Shown here in pieces: positions 30,932 to 40,890 of a stretch of 64,000 nt of DNA. Within the stretch, counting starts at the first letter, position 1, and each line of letters begins with the position of its first letter. This stretch comes from Locusta migratoria. Its lineage: Eukaryota; Arthropoda; Insecta; Orthoptera; Acrididae. A model generated the notes under the pieces. The model did not search any database. It was not told the DNA's origin and saw only the letters and a program-made list of their open reading frames with translations. Both the position numbers and the translations under genes were made by a program. The DNA lies in contig CM048744.1 in assembly GCA_026315105.1 (NCBI GenBank), forward strand, positions 366,255,159 through 366,319,158. The letters run 5' to 3'.

Positions 30932-31303
30932 ACTCAGGGATTCTTTCATTGTATTTAATTGATATTTATATCACCATAACTGGATTGTTCCACCATGTCC
31001 ATTGCTGAGGTGCTATTCCGCTGCATAGAGAGCCTTGGCAGTAGTGGCAATTATCTTTGGAACAAAGAGCTGAATTAAAGTTTGTGTTGTGGAGGGAAAT
31101 CGTACATAGACTATTCCGAGGCGCCTTAATCGTTAGTGGTGTGGTAGTCTAACGGTTAAGACGTCTGCCTAGTAAGCATGGAGGTCCGGGTTCGATTCCC
31201 GGCCGCACCACAAATTTTATTCCATGCTTCAGCTCTATCAATAATGTCTTTGACATATTTGAGACGAAAATCCGTCTCAGGGATTCTTTCATTGTATTTA
31301 ATT
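30932..31303. repeat. 28-bp perfect direct repeat bounding a tRNA-like segment
   Basis: The 28 bases at 30932-30959 (starting CTCAGGGATTCTTTCATTG) recur identically at 31276-31303. The 316 bases between contain the tRNA-like unit. A perfect 28-bp repeat is longer than usual LINE/SINE target duplications (8-15 bp here), so either a long target duplication or another copying event made it. Confidence 0.85.
31138..31210 (+). tRNA. Candidate tRNA-Thr (anticodon AGT) or tRNA-like repeat head
   Basis: The 73 bases form a cloverleaf on paper: acceptor GGTGTGG/CCGCACC (one G-U), TA at positions 8-9, D stem GTCT/AGAC, anticodon stem TCTGC/GCATG with one C-U mismatch, loop CTAGTAA (anticodon AGT), T stem CCGGG/CCCGG with loop TTCGATT, discriminator A. 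A TTTT at about 31215 could terminate Pol III. Against a true gene: the anticodon-stem mismatch, the CACAAATTTT extension shared with the SINE-like unit at 21005-21095, and the flanking direct repeat. A retroposed tRNA-like unit is equally likely. Confidence 0.5.
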
Positions 31304-31874
31304 TTGGTTATTTTGACTGTAATGCGAAGAAACAGTTGATCGTAATTAACGCGCAACGAAATTCTTTGTGACTGGTAGCTTTTGTACCAAGGGAAATATG
31401 ATTTATTTGATGTCACCTTTTCTTTACAATAATTGTAAAAAGAAGACCCCTGACTGAACAGTACTTTGTTTACGTAAAATGAATTACAAATTCTTGACAA
31501 TCCAATCACAGTCCACACTGCTTGGTACGGTAGCAAATGATCGCTGCGTCACGTCGTAGTACACGTTCAAAGTTTACATTGTTCTGCTTCATCCGTATCC
31601 TTTTCCTGACCGCAGCGTCGATGTAAGTAACGCACTAGCAAGGTTGACAGTGTAAAGGGAAATACGCCTACTGTTACTGCCGCAAATAAATACTCGTTTT
31701 TGGTAATACAAATAAAAAAATAAAAAAAGTACATGATACAGTAATGTGTCATTGGACGGTGTCAAGCACGCTGAGATGTATTGTCTGCATAAGTTTGCCA
31801 CCTTATACTGTTGACACTCAATGTATACTAGTGTTAACTGTAAAAATTATTTTCTGAATCAAAATTAGCCACAT
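31304..31874. other. No gene recognised
   Basis: AT-rich sequence; minus-strand frames at 31156-31536 and 31567-31801 show no recognisable domain. Confidence 0.5.
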
Positions 31875-32156
31875 TTAGGGCCAGTTTGTCAATGTCTCGT
31901 TAAGTTCCAGTTAATATTATAACTTGTCGTTAACGGAGAATTGCGTTTGTGAATGTTTCGTTATTAGTTAACCTGGCGTTAAAAGACCTGAAACTGGCCG
32001 TTAAGTTAACGAGCAAAATTCTGCTCGTTACGGCTAACAACCAGTTAAGTTAGAATCTGTATGAAAATGGCAGGATTCCAAAGAGCTAAAATACCGCAAT
32101 ATAGCCTATTCAAAATACAAACTTACGGGTAACGGCTAGTTAAGTGAGAATTGGTA

Positions 32157-32400
32157 TGATGAAAATGGCTGGAATAAGAAAATTGGTTGAAAATTATGAC
32201 GATGTCAATATTTAGGACGATCTAGAGGTCCTTGCCCGTATAAGGCGTAGTAGACGTATTTATGTTCGTCCAAATCATTTCGAATTCTGGGATGATGCAC
32301 AATTTGTTACTCGATTTAGTCTTCGGAAAGCCACTTACGAAACGCTGCATGAAAAACTCCACAACTATCTGAAGAGTCCAACAAATAGTTATGTATTTAG
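32157..32400 (+). pseudogene. Harbinger transposase N-terminal fragment
   Basis: Starting at ATGGCTGGAATAAGAAAATT, the frame reads MAGIRKLVENYDDVNI, a stop, then DDLEVLARIRRSRRIYVRPN, HFEFWDDAQFVTRFSLRKAT and YETLHEKLHNYLKSPTNS. F...D(D/E).F...FRL.K.(T/S)...L...L fits HARBI1-type transposases. The DDE domain that should follow is missing. Confidence 0.7.
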
Positions 32401-32545
32401 TAAGTTATCAGTCGTAATAGAAAACAGAATACATTATTTATGTCTGTAAGCTTATTAATTCAGTATTTACTTTTGCCTGTTGCGCCTAGTGTAAGGCTTA
32501 AAATGTGATTTCTTCCTCCGATCTACCGGAACAGTACAATTTCGC

Positions 32546-32792
32546 CTATGTGCAAGTTATTGCTTGCACTAAGATACTACGCTCTTGGCAGCATGTTATC
32601 GTACTCAGCACTTTTGCTGTTCTACATGTTCCATGGACAGCATTGAATTCATTTTCCATAATGTCGCTTCCTTTCCCTTCCGTCGGTTTTTTAAATTCCA
32701 ATGTCTCCTTACATTTGTCTATTAAGGACACAAGACTCTCGCACTAACTTCTTGTAAAATTCGAGCTTCTTTCACGTTTGTTTGCCATAGCG
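32546..32792 (-). pseudogene. Myb/SANT-like DNA-binding protein remnant of the Harbinger element
   Basis: The start ATGGCAAACAAACGTGAAAG at about 32792 gives MANKRERSSNFT. After a frame change come LVSLIDKCKETLEFKKPTEG, then ENEFNAVHGTCRTAKVLSTI and CCQERS. The pattern NFT..E...L..L....K...E.K.T......K...W......FN......RT...L...(W/Y) is the Myb/SANT-like domain of Harbinger ORF2 proteins. The aromatic residues near the end are altered, and the frame is broken once. Confidence 0.6.
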
Positions 32793-33054
32793 CCAAATAA
32801 CAACTGTCTGCTAATCTCTCTCCTGATAGTCAAATATGGCGAACAGTTGTTTATTCAGACGACTCTCATTTGTTTCTATTGCCAACAAGGTCGAAATATA
32901 TCACACCTTTCCGTTTTCTCCAGGTTAGCAAACGAGAGGTGAACATGGCAGTGACAAACGCAATGCACTTAAAGAGCACATTTAACTGGACGTTAAAGGC
33001 ATCTTCTCGTTTACTAACGTGAAGATTAACGAGAGATGGACGAACCGGCCCTTA

Positions 33055-33405
33055 GGTAAGCAAAGATGTCGCTGTTGAAATTAGTTTTCTAGGTAAAATG
33101 TGTTTGCGCACTAAATTTGATAGCTGACTACCGAAGATATTAGGATGAACAATGTTCCGTGTCTATTTCGGCATTAACTTCCTATGCTGACCGGTCGGTG
33201 CCAAATGAAATTTCTTTATTGATTGATTGGCCTTAAGCACTTGATAGTGAATTGATTAAATTTAGTATTAAAAATCTTAACTGTATAGAACATTCCGTGA
33301 GTAGGGGCGCATTTCAACATTCATGTTAAAATAACGTATGTTGGTCAACGTGGGGCATATGCCCGTCAGTACTCCATAAACATCTGCTTGATCAACTAGC
33401 TGCGA
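33055..33405. other. No gene recognised
   Basis: Spacer between the Harbinger and mariner derivatives. Confidence 0.5.
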
Positions 33406-33409
33406 AGTA

Positions 33410-34087
33410 CGAGGCGCGTCCAGAAAGTAAGTTCCGTTTGGTAATAAAATGAAATTGTATACGGATACAGAAGAAATTTTTATTGCACAAAATTCTGCAA
33501 CTCTTAAACTAATTTTCCACATAACTGCCGAAATTTTGCAGACATTTGTCATAGCGTGGCACCAGGTTTTGTATACCTTCATATAAATTTGCCACCTGTG
33601 TCTTCAACCAGTTGGAAAAAGTTTCTTTCAGGTCGTCGTCATTGGTGAAGTGATGACCGCCAAGGAAAGACTTGAGATATAAGAACAGATGAAAGTTCTT
33701 GTGTAAACAAAGGTGGACGCCCACTTCGTTCTTCATCGTGCACATCACTACGCCCGCCATTGAACTGTCGAACCCATCTTCTCACCATCGAATCACTCAT
33801 CGCATTTAGTCCGTAAACATAGCAAATTTTCCGATAAATTTCACTTGGTTTCACTTTCCTCGCATTCAGAAACCGAATCACCGACGTGATTTCACAGGCG
33901 GCGAGATTTTCAATCAACGCCGACATTTCAAACAAGCACAACAAAGCGTACGTAACTGACAGCGCCCTCCAAATGGCGCACGTTCTTCTCCTAGATACAG
34001 ATCGTCTACAGCGCATGTGCGGAACTGCAATCGCAGCGCTGCAGAGGAGATAAATTGAAACGGAACTTACTTTCTGGACGCGCCTCG
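33410..34087 (-). mobile_element. Internally deleted mariner (678 bp) with intact TIRs
   Basis: The ends read CGAGGCGCGTCCAGAAAGTA AG at 33410 and the exact complement ending at 34087. TA flanks both (33408-33409, 34088-34089). It keeps the 5' region with the transposase DNA-binding domain and the 3' end of the transposase, but the whole catalytic centre is lost. Its terminal sequence is related to that of the 21779-23965 element (GTCCACAAAGTAAGTTCCGT versus GTCCAGAAAGTAAGTTCCGT). Confidence 0.9.
33639..33926 (-). CDS. HTH-only mariner transposase fragment (95 codons)
   Basis: The open frame starts MSALIENLAACEITSVIRFL and continues NARKVKPSEIYRKICYVYGL, SDSMVRRWVRQFNGGRSDVH and DEERSGRPPLFTQ. 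This is the N-terminal paired helix-turn-helix of a mariner transposase, including the GRP hinge. After about residue 76 the deletion joins the C-terminal region out of frame and a stop follows about 20 residues later. The C-terminus is visible in the next frame (HLFLYLKSFLGGHHFTNDDD, NLVPRYDKCLQNFGSYVEN at 33509-33720). A DNA-binding-only fragment could in principle occupy TIRs; this is inference. Confidence 0.6.
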   Translation of the reverse strand: MSALIENLAACEITSVIRFLNARKVKPSEIYRKICYVYGLNAMSDSMVRRWVRQFNGGRSDVHDEERSGRPPLFTQELSSVLISQVFPWRSSLHQ

Positions 34088-34883
34088 TATATTGAAAATT
34101 CAACTGTGTAAATTATTGCTCATTGTAAGGTTTGTCAGCGCCCCATGCAAAGGTTTGAAATAGTAGTAGATCCGTGCCCATTACCTATACTTCCACTGCT
34201 GACTGCCTTATATTACAAATATGTGTAAGTAATAGCTATGAGTTGCAGCTTTTACTAAGAGCTATATTAGAATCTGTTGGTGGAAATTGGGTGTGTCATG
34301 AATCTTTCAGTTCTCAATTATTTTACGAAGAAGGTTTTCGTGCCATTGTTTGACGCATTTTTATATAACATGTATCAATGCATGCCTACTGTGGAAAAGT
34401 TTTTATTAAATAAATATTATATTTAAAGGGCACAGCGGGTATTTGGTCACGGATCTTTTGTCAAAGTTTGAATTCTCCAAAGGTAAATGGCAACCCCGAA
34501 ACCTAATTACCAAGAAAATCTGACAGAGGAAGACAAGTAATGGTACTGTCGTTGCTATAAAACCCAGGATCCTGAAACATACAGGGTGTAATATGTGCAA
34601 GTGCAAGTGCAAATATTCCTGGAGGTGACTGAGGACTGTACCGAACAACATTATACAAAGATGTTTGGTGACTTGGAGACATTGCAATTAAAAGTCGTAT
34701 GTTTCTAGGTTAGGTAGTACCTCGACGTGTGCGTAGCGTCAGGACGCCTATACTACCTGAGATCAGGAGTAAAGTGTGCGTTTCGTCTCGCGGTAGGGTG
34801 GCTGGAGGTCAACCTCTTGTGGTGGGTCTATATGACAGGCGACATTCAACTGCGCCCCAGGTATGACAGCACACATCAGGTTG
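34088..34883. other. No gene recognised
   Basis: AT-rich sequence. A TACAGGGTGTAATATG word near 34584 resembles transposon termini but no partner was found. Confidence 0.4.
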
Positions 34884-36780
34884 CATCTACATCTACATTT
34901 ACATCTACATGGGATACTCTGCAAATCACATTTAAGTGCCTGGTAGAGGGTTCATCGAACCACAATTACACATTTATCTCCCATTCCTTCCTCGAATAGC
35001 GCGTGGGAAGAAAGAACACCTGAATCTCTCTGTTAGAGCTCTGATTTCTCGTATGCTATTCTGATGATCATTTCTACCTATGTAAGTGGGAGTCAACAAT
35101 ATATTTTCGTATTCGGAGGAGAATGTTGGCGATTGGAGTTTCGCACGTAGCCCACGCCGCAGCGATAAGCGCCGTTGTTGTAATGATTCCCATCTCACAT
35201 CCTGTATCATTTCCGTAACGCTGTCTCCCCTGTATCGTGACAATACGAAACGAGCTGCCCTTCTTTGGACTCTTGATGTCCTCCGTCAAACCTACCTGAT
35301 AAGGATCCGACACTGGGCTGCAATACTCCAAAAATGGACGGACAAGCGTAGTGTATGCAGTTTCTTTTGTAGTTATGTTGCATGTTTTAAGGGTTCTGCC
35401 AATAAAACGCAGTCTCTGGTTCGCCTTTCCACGACATTATCCACGTGTTCTTTCCAGTTTAGGTCTGAAGTAATATTAATTCCTAGGTATTTTGTGGAGT
35501 TTACGGCCTTTACTTTCAATTGATTTATCTTGTAAACAAAGTTTAACGGATTTCTTTTCGTACTCATGTGCACAACTTCACACTTATTATTTAGAGTCAG
35601 TTGCCAATTTTCACACCATAGTGATATCTTATTCAGATCGTTCTGCAGTTGGTTTTGATCTTCTTATGATTTTACTAGATGGTAAATGACGGCGTCATCA
35701 GCAAACAGCCTAAGAGAGCTACTTAGATTTTCCCCTAAATCGTTTATGTAAATAAGGAACAGCAGAGTACCAATAACACTACCTTGTGGAATGCCCGATA
35801 TCACCTCTGTTTTAGTCGATGCCTTACCATAGATTACTACGAACTGTGTCCTCTCTGACAAGAAATCCCCTATCCAGTCGCAAATTTGGGGCGAATTACC
35901 ATAACCACGCAATTTGATTAAAAGCCATTTGTGAGGTACGGTACCAGAAGCTTTCTGGAAATCAAGAAATACGGAATCGATTTGCGAAACTTTGTCGATA
36001 GCACCCATCACTTCGTGTGAATAAAGAGCTAGTTGTGTTTCGCATGAATGATATTTTCGAAATCCGTGTTGACCTTGGGTCAATAGATCGTTCTGTTCGA
36101 AATAATTCATAATATTTGAATACAGAATATGTTCCAAAACCCTGATGCAAATTTCCGTCATAGGCCTGTAGTTTAGTGGGTTACTCCTACTGCCTTTCTT
36201 GAATATAGGTGTGACCTGGGCAACTTTCCAATCTTTTGGTACAGATCCTTCTATGAGAGAGCGGTTGTATATGACTTAAATAAGGAGCTATCGCTTCAGC
36301 ATAATCAGATAGAAATCTAATGGATATACAATCCGGACCAGAAGACTTGTTCTTGTTATTTGCAGAACGACATGTTGACCATAGCTGTTTATTAATTCTC
36401 AATGCTACCGGTTTCTTGTTAAGTGGTTTTAGTCACTGCACTACTCCGATGATATCTACTTCTACGTTAATCATTACTGCCTCTGTTCGTAATTCGAAGT
36501 CTGGAATATTGGTTTCGTCTTCTTTGGTGAATGAGTTTCTAAAAGCTATGTTTAGTAACTCTGCTTTAGTAGCACTGTCATCGGCAGGATCGCCAGTACT
36601 GTCACGTACTGAAGGTATTGTTTGTGATTTCCCCCGAGTATATTTAACATATGATCAAAATCTCTTTGGGTTTTCAGTCAAATTTCGAGAAATAGTTTCG
36701 TTGTGATAAATATTGTAGGCATCTCGCATTGAAATCCTCGCTAAATTTCGAACTTCTGAGCAACGTTTGGTTTGTTGTGT
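34884..36780 (-). mobile_element. CR1/Daphne-like LINE, long decayed copy
   Basis: The 3' end at 34884 carries (CATCTA)n-type repeats, then GATACTCTGCAAATCACATT, the family signature. The minus-strand protein is in at least five pieces: RISMRDAYNIYHNETISRNL TENPKRF (near 36700), NKNKSSGPDCISIRFLSDYA (36187-36402), HGFRKYHSCETQLALYSHEV, IPQGSVIGTLLFLIYINDL and LRLFADDAVIY (35664-36161), INQLKVKAVNSTKYLGINIT (35373-35573), then the C-terminus near 35000-35240. The catalytic FADD is intact, but frameshifts and lost residues inactivate it. This is the longest CR1 copy here and the only one reaching the pre-RT region. Confidence 0.85.
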
Positions 36781-37056
36781 GGAATGACAGTTCGATACAG
36801 AGAAGAAAGAACAAATAAAATTATATTGCATATAATAAACGTTACACCATGTGTAGTGCATAGTATTCATGAAATAACGGGGTTGCAACATAATGAAGAC
36901 CGACCTGACTCTATACTGTGGTGACATTCCCTGAACATTGAATATTAAGATGAAGTCTTGTTTTGTGGACAGCGTGTTCATTTGATCGCCGTGTGTTATG
37001 TAAAACACAACCAAACACTAATGTGAATTAGTGGCTGTTAGCTGTTTTTGTAATAG

Positions 37057-38177
37057 GGTAAGGTAGGATGACGAGGAGTCTAAGATGACGAATCATTAAT
37101 TTAATGCGATTGTCGAGACAGAGCAGTAAATTAAGGTCTGACCTTGCTAACTATTAGAATTATTTGTGCTACAATAAGAACTAAAGCCAACCGTCATCAT
37201 GTAACACTGACTCATTTATGTTTACGCACATACTGATTGTAACATTTCAGTGCACCGAAATAGCATCTGAAACACGTGTGGTAAATGTTTCCAAGCTGGT
37301 TTCAGTCCTTTTAGCGAACTATAAACCATGTTATTTCTTTAATACGTATATTAAACTCCAAAGATAATTTAATGCAGTGGTGTTCTTAGGTTCAAATTAT
37401 GAATGGTCATTTCGGGTAAGTTGACGAATTTACTGGGCGTAAACAATGATGGCTTGTCATTTTTCCCAAAGATTTCGTAAATAATTTTAATGTGCTTCTC
37501 ATAGTAACTTCTACTGAGCGTGTGTAATAAGTATAAATGAAAGGCCAACAGCTAGAAATGTCCACAGGAAGGCAGGAATCGATGAGTATTGTGCAGAAGG
37601 TACAGAGTGGTGAAGTGGTATATGCAATTTCGAAGAGGAAGCAGAGGAAAGCATTACCCTCAATACACATCACGAACAGAAGCAAAACTGAAGATGAAGA
37701 AATATAAAAGCAAAGAACAAAACAAACGTATTATATTGACCTGTTTCGGAGGACCGTGCCACCATCATCTGGTCACATACATTTTATACACTGGTCATCT
37801 TATTTCAAAAATTGAGATAAAATAATAAAAGCAACGCAGCACTTAGTCATCATATATGAATACATAAATTAAAACATGACAGACTTAAAACAAATGTGAT
37901 GAAGCCTACAACTACACTGAAGGCGACGGTGACGAACACGATTCATTAGAGAAGTACGTTGTGATATCAGAAATGACTGTTGAAAATTAGGAGCTTTGTA
38001 TGGTTGTTCATGCTGATGTAAATGGACACATGCTGCTTGTACCGAACGCACTGCGGCAGGCACGATGAGCAAAACAAATGTATGTCACTTCTATGCCTAC
38101 AGTAGAATGATTTTTTTATGTTAATCCAATTGTGTTGTCCTTCGCCAAATGACCCGCAGACATTCGTCATCTTACCC
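37057..38177. mobile_element. TIR element A (GGGTAAG...GATGACG ends), 1.1 kb
   Basis: The left end GGGTAAGGTAGGATGACGAG (37057) and the right end, complemented, GGGTAAGATGACGAATG (38177) define a candidate DNA element. A further GGGTAAGTTGACGAATT lies at about 37415. No transposase could be recognised; a plus-strand frame at 37589-37825 has no domain. Ends and class are tentative. Confidence 0.45.
37737..37776 (-). ncRNA. Hammerhead-like motif, partial
   Basis: The minus strand reads CCAGATGATGGTGGCACGGT CCTCCGAAACAGGTC. CAGATGA differs from CTGATGA at one base. GG/CC-type pairing precedes GAA, then AC-AG-GT can form a short stem III followed by C at the cleavage position. Flanking stem I pairing is not evident. 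It is probably a relic. Confidence 0.3.
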
Positions 38178-38185
38178 AAAAACGA

Positions 38186-38374
38186 GGGTAAGATGACGAG
38201 TTTGACATCATTTAAAAAAAGTCAAAGTAATCGTTATAAATGTTACATTTGGAGAAACTACGAAATCCGTAGTAGGATAAAAAGAAACTAATAGTTTCTC
38301 TGGAGTATTCATGTAGTCATCAGGTCTGAAATATGGGAATAAAAATATTCGGAACCTTACCGTCATCTTACCCT
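38186..38374. mobile_element. TIR element B, short MITE next to element A
   Basis: It starts GGGTAAGATGACGAG at 38186 and ends, complemented, GGGTAAGATGACGGTAAG near 38374: same terminal word as element A. Only about 8 bases (AAAAACGA region) separate the two elements, so the adjoining ends form a perfect inverted pair. No coding potential. Confidence 0.55.
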
Positions 38375-38394
38375 ACTTCCCCTACATTAATACA

Positions 38395-38575
38395 ACCACC
38401 GACAGTTCCTAACGAAAGGGTATCACTTGATCTCAACCCTTTTGATTTCTTCTCGTGGGGACACGTGAAATGTCTAGAGTACGGGACGACTGCTGAGGCT
38501 GAAGAAGACCACCTGCGAAGAATTATCGCTGCGTATGACACAGGCTGTAGACAGCCCCATGTTGATGAATTCTAA
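38395..38575 (+). pseudogene. Tc1/mariner (DUF4817-type) transposase C-terminal fragment
   Basis: The plus strand reads RVSLDLNPFDFFSWGHVKCL, EYGTTAEAEEDHLRRIIAAY DTG. This matches the R.SPDLNPLDFFLWGH.K..VY......E.DL..RI..A block that ends these transposases. The third catalytic aspartate (LDLNP) is kept. The rest of the gene is absent. Confidence 0.65.
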
Positions 38576-38811
38576 ACGCAGCAGATTCTTATACAGGTAA
38601 ATGGAATTAATTACTGCTGCACCTGATAGCCCGACGATTGCGGTCTCTCCGACATCAACTTAAGTGCGCCGTTACTACACCATTAACAGAGGAAATTATC
38701 TGACGTTTATGAACGACTCTGTGGTCGGGACTTCTCTTCTCGTGCTGTAGGAGTCCATTTTATATCTCTGATCCGCAAATAGCCGTCTTGAATTAATTTT
38801 ATTAAGGCACT

Positions 38812-38915
38812 ACTGGTTTCTTGGCTTGTAGCCATATCATCAGATGCAGATATTTTAAATTTTATCGGCTTATGATGGCAGCGCAGTAAGCCAAGAAATC
38901 GGTATTATAGATACG
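38812..38915. ncRNA. Inverted pair of hammerhead-like motifs
   Basis: Minus strand (38812-38852): box CTGATGA intact, TGGCT-ACA-AGCCA stem of 5 bp, then AGAAACCAGTA, so GAA, a weak stem III (ACC/AGT) and A at the cleavage site. Before the box GCAT can pair with GTGC after it. Two or three linker bases around stem II depart from the strict core. Plus strand (38868-38915): CTTATGA (one change), TGGC...GCCA stem, AGAAATCGGTA. The two copies form a hairpin. Compare 20755-20862 and 28199-28650. Confidence 0.4.
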
Positions 38916-39185
38916 AAAGTTTTTATTCAGATTACATTCCATTCTCTGCAACGTTGTGCTCCACTACCAGTGAAATGAGATGCAGTGATCGTAAAATATT
39001 GTTTTTAATTTACAGTAAATCGATTTCATTTACTTAGTAAACGTTTTTAGTAATGAAACCTGATATGGTAGGGAGTGGGGAGTGGAAGGCACGAGGCTAT
39101 TCAAACTCAATTCAAGCTAAAATCAACCATTCACAATAACTTGATTAAGTAACGTAAAATGCAAACGCCAGTAAATAGTGGCTTA
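38916..39185. other. No gene recognised
   Basis: No coding potential or repeat boundary identified. Confidence 0.5.
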
Positions 39186-39390
39186 ATACACAAGGCAAAA
39201 CCTGCGCCAGAAGGGCGAAATTCACCAATGACATGAACAGGGCTGAAGCTACGCCGGAAGGGCGATCTTTAGATTAACAACAATAGTATATGTGCCGGAA
39301 CGGCAAATTTAAATAAAAAACAGGAGTCCGTAAGGCAAGATACAACAATCACCAACTTTTGCTACTTAAAGGCAAGGTTTCACAACAACA
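39186..39390 (+). repeat. Degenerate ~40-bp repeats with small stem-loops
   Basis: The words GCCAGAAGGGC (near 39208), GCCGGAAGGGC (near 39254), GCCGGAACGGC (near 39295), GTCCGTAAGGC (near 39330) and AAAGGC (near 39368) recur every 36-46 bases. Each is followed by AA/GA and a TTT-rich stretch. The first three can each form a tiny hairpin with a GGAA-like loop. The region 39060-40040 has no protein signal and looks like the untranslated part of some retroelement. Confidence 0.45.
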
Positions 39391-39511
39391 GAGGTGCACT
39401 CAACACGAATACCATTTACATACCAACCAAGGTGGCAATACAGATAAGACACAATAACAATTCGTGATATCAATTCACTGCACTGCCAGATTAGGATGGC
39501 ATCAAGATCAA

Positions 39512-39531
39512 TATATATATATATATATATA
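39512..39531. repeat. (AT)n microsatellite
   Basis: About ten AT units between AAGATCAAT and CCCCTG. Confidence 0.9.
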
Positions 39532-40040
39532 TCCCCTGACAGCAAATGAGAACTCCAATAGGAAGCAGGGCAAGAGGCACCGAAAGGGACAGGAATGGAA
39601 TGCCTAAACTACCTTCGTAGGGCGGTACGCCTACGAGCGGAAATTATTCTGCTCAAGGTTAAAAGAAAACAAGTCAGCCGGGTAGTTGACACAAAGCGAC
39701 TGGGCACAAGCCAGAATTCCCCAGTGGCACTCGGCGGTTCAATTGTTAAATCTTAAAGATGAATGAGTTTCGTACTAGAAGAGTGCACAACCAACAGGTC
39801 GCACTCACTAATACATACGCACTACGAGAGCGCAGAATTTCATGGGTTAAACCCAACACAAAACATTAGGATACAGACATGAAGGGCAGGCACTCCTAGG
39901 ACCCAGTAGAGGCCTTCAAACAAATCACGACACGTTTAACACACGGCTGGCGACCTCACCAGGTCTCTCCGAGAAGAAGACAACATCACACCCGAACGAG
40001 CAAAGGCCGAAAGGAGGAGAAAGGCACACACATTCACGGG

Positions 40041-40372
40041 GGCGAAAGCGTCACGGAAATGTTGCAAGAATTGGGGTGGCAATCATTAAAAGAAAGACGT
40101 TATTCATTGCGGCGTGATCTGTTTGCGAAGTTTCAATCACCGACTTTTAGTTCGGAATGTGAAAATATTTTGCTAGCACCCACCTACTTAGGGAGACATG
40201 ACCATCCCAATAAAATAAGAGAAATCAGATCGAAAACGGAACGATTTAGGTGTTCTTTCTTCCCTTGCGCTATTAGAGAATGGAACGGTAGAGAAAAGTT
40301 ATGAAAGTGGTTAATGAACCCTCTGCCAGGCACTTGAATGTGATTTGCAGAGTATCTATGTAGATGTAGATC
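40041..40372 (+). mobile_element. CR1/Daphne-like LINE, 3' fragment
   Basis: The copy encodes ERRYSLRRDLFAKFQSPTFS, SECENILLAPTYLGRHDHPN, IREIRSKTERFRCSFFPCAI and REWNGREKL, then a stop, the C-terminus of the CR1-like protein. The 3' signature GTGATTTGCAGAGTATCTAT and a GTAGATGTAGAT tail follow. This is a heavily 5'-truncated insertion into unrelated sequence. Confidence 0.9.
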
Positions 40373-40479
40373 TTCAGAAAACCTCCGGGAAGGAGTACTT
40401 AGCACATCCAGACGCTGCAGGCGCAGGCAGATATGTGAGCGTCCGATTCAGCACACGAGAGTGAATCGGTTTATCCACA

Positions 40480-40890
40480 ACATCAGGTAGCGAAGGTTGC
40501 CATCGATGCAGTTAGCACAGTCGGCGGCGGCGGCAGGATATCACACAACAGTACTCAAGCAATCAAAATGTCGGACTACGCGACATCTCCTCCCGGGTGT
40601 AAGGGGACAACTCCAGCGTGACCCAACGGTCCTCGTAGAACCACTATCTACGTAAACAGGCCACGGTCATGCGGCCGCGGCGACACTGCTCACTCCCCTC
40701 GTCCAACCTTCAGACTGCGGACGATGGAACCCGGGAAACCGACTGACTGCTCGCCGCTCAGCGCGTCAGCTATATAATAGGCCACTTCAGAGAGGGAGCG
40801 CTGCAGCGCGCAAAGAGAGGTCACTAACCCGCGTATGAGGCGCCATCGCCGGCAGGCACAGGAAGGCCAGTCCATAGCTAACATGAGCAA
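40480..40890. promoter_or_regulatory. GC-rich block with TATA-like box
   Basis: The block is GC-rich and has GGCGGCGGCGGCAGG near 40523 and, at about 40770, CGTCAGCTATATAATAGGCC, a good TATA box in GC-rich context. The strand is unclear. It might be the promoter of a degraded retroelement whose untranslated region precedes it. No coding exon is recognisable. Confidence 0.3.

Larger units (their letters stand above)
31878..33051. mobile_element. PIF/Harbinger element relic with TIRs and TTA duplication
   Basis: The left end GGGCCAGTTTGTCAATGTCT CGTTAA and the complemented right end GGGCCGGTTCGTCCATCTCT CGTTAA match. TTA flanks both (31875-31877 and 33052-33054), the 3-bp duplication typical of Harbinger. 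The interior keeps a transposase N-terminus on the plus strand and a Myb/SANT-like gene on the minus strand, converging. The catalytic core is deleted, leaving 1174 bp. Confidence 0.85.

Noticed and set aside
32546..32731. Minus-strand frame as an independent small gene
   Set aside because: It lies between Harbinger TIRs and matches the element's Myb/SANT-like partner gene.
37589..37825. pogo/CENP-B-type transposase
   Set aside because: The plus-strand frame lacks a helix-turn-helix or DDE motif; similarity was too vague.
39060..40890. Complete LTR retrotransposon
   Set aside because: A TATA box and leader-like repeats are present, but no TG...CA ends, primer-binding site or gag-pol sequence could be read.
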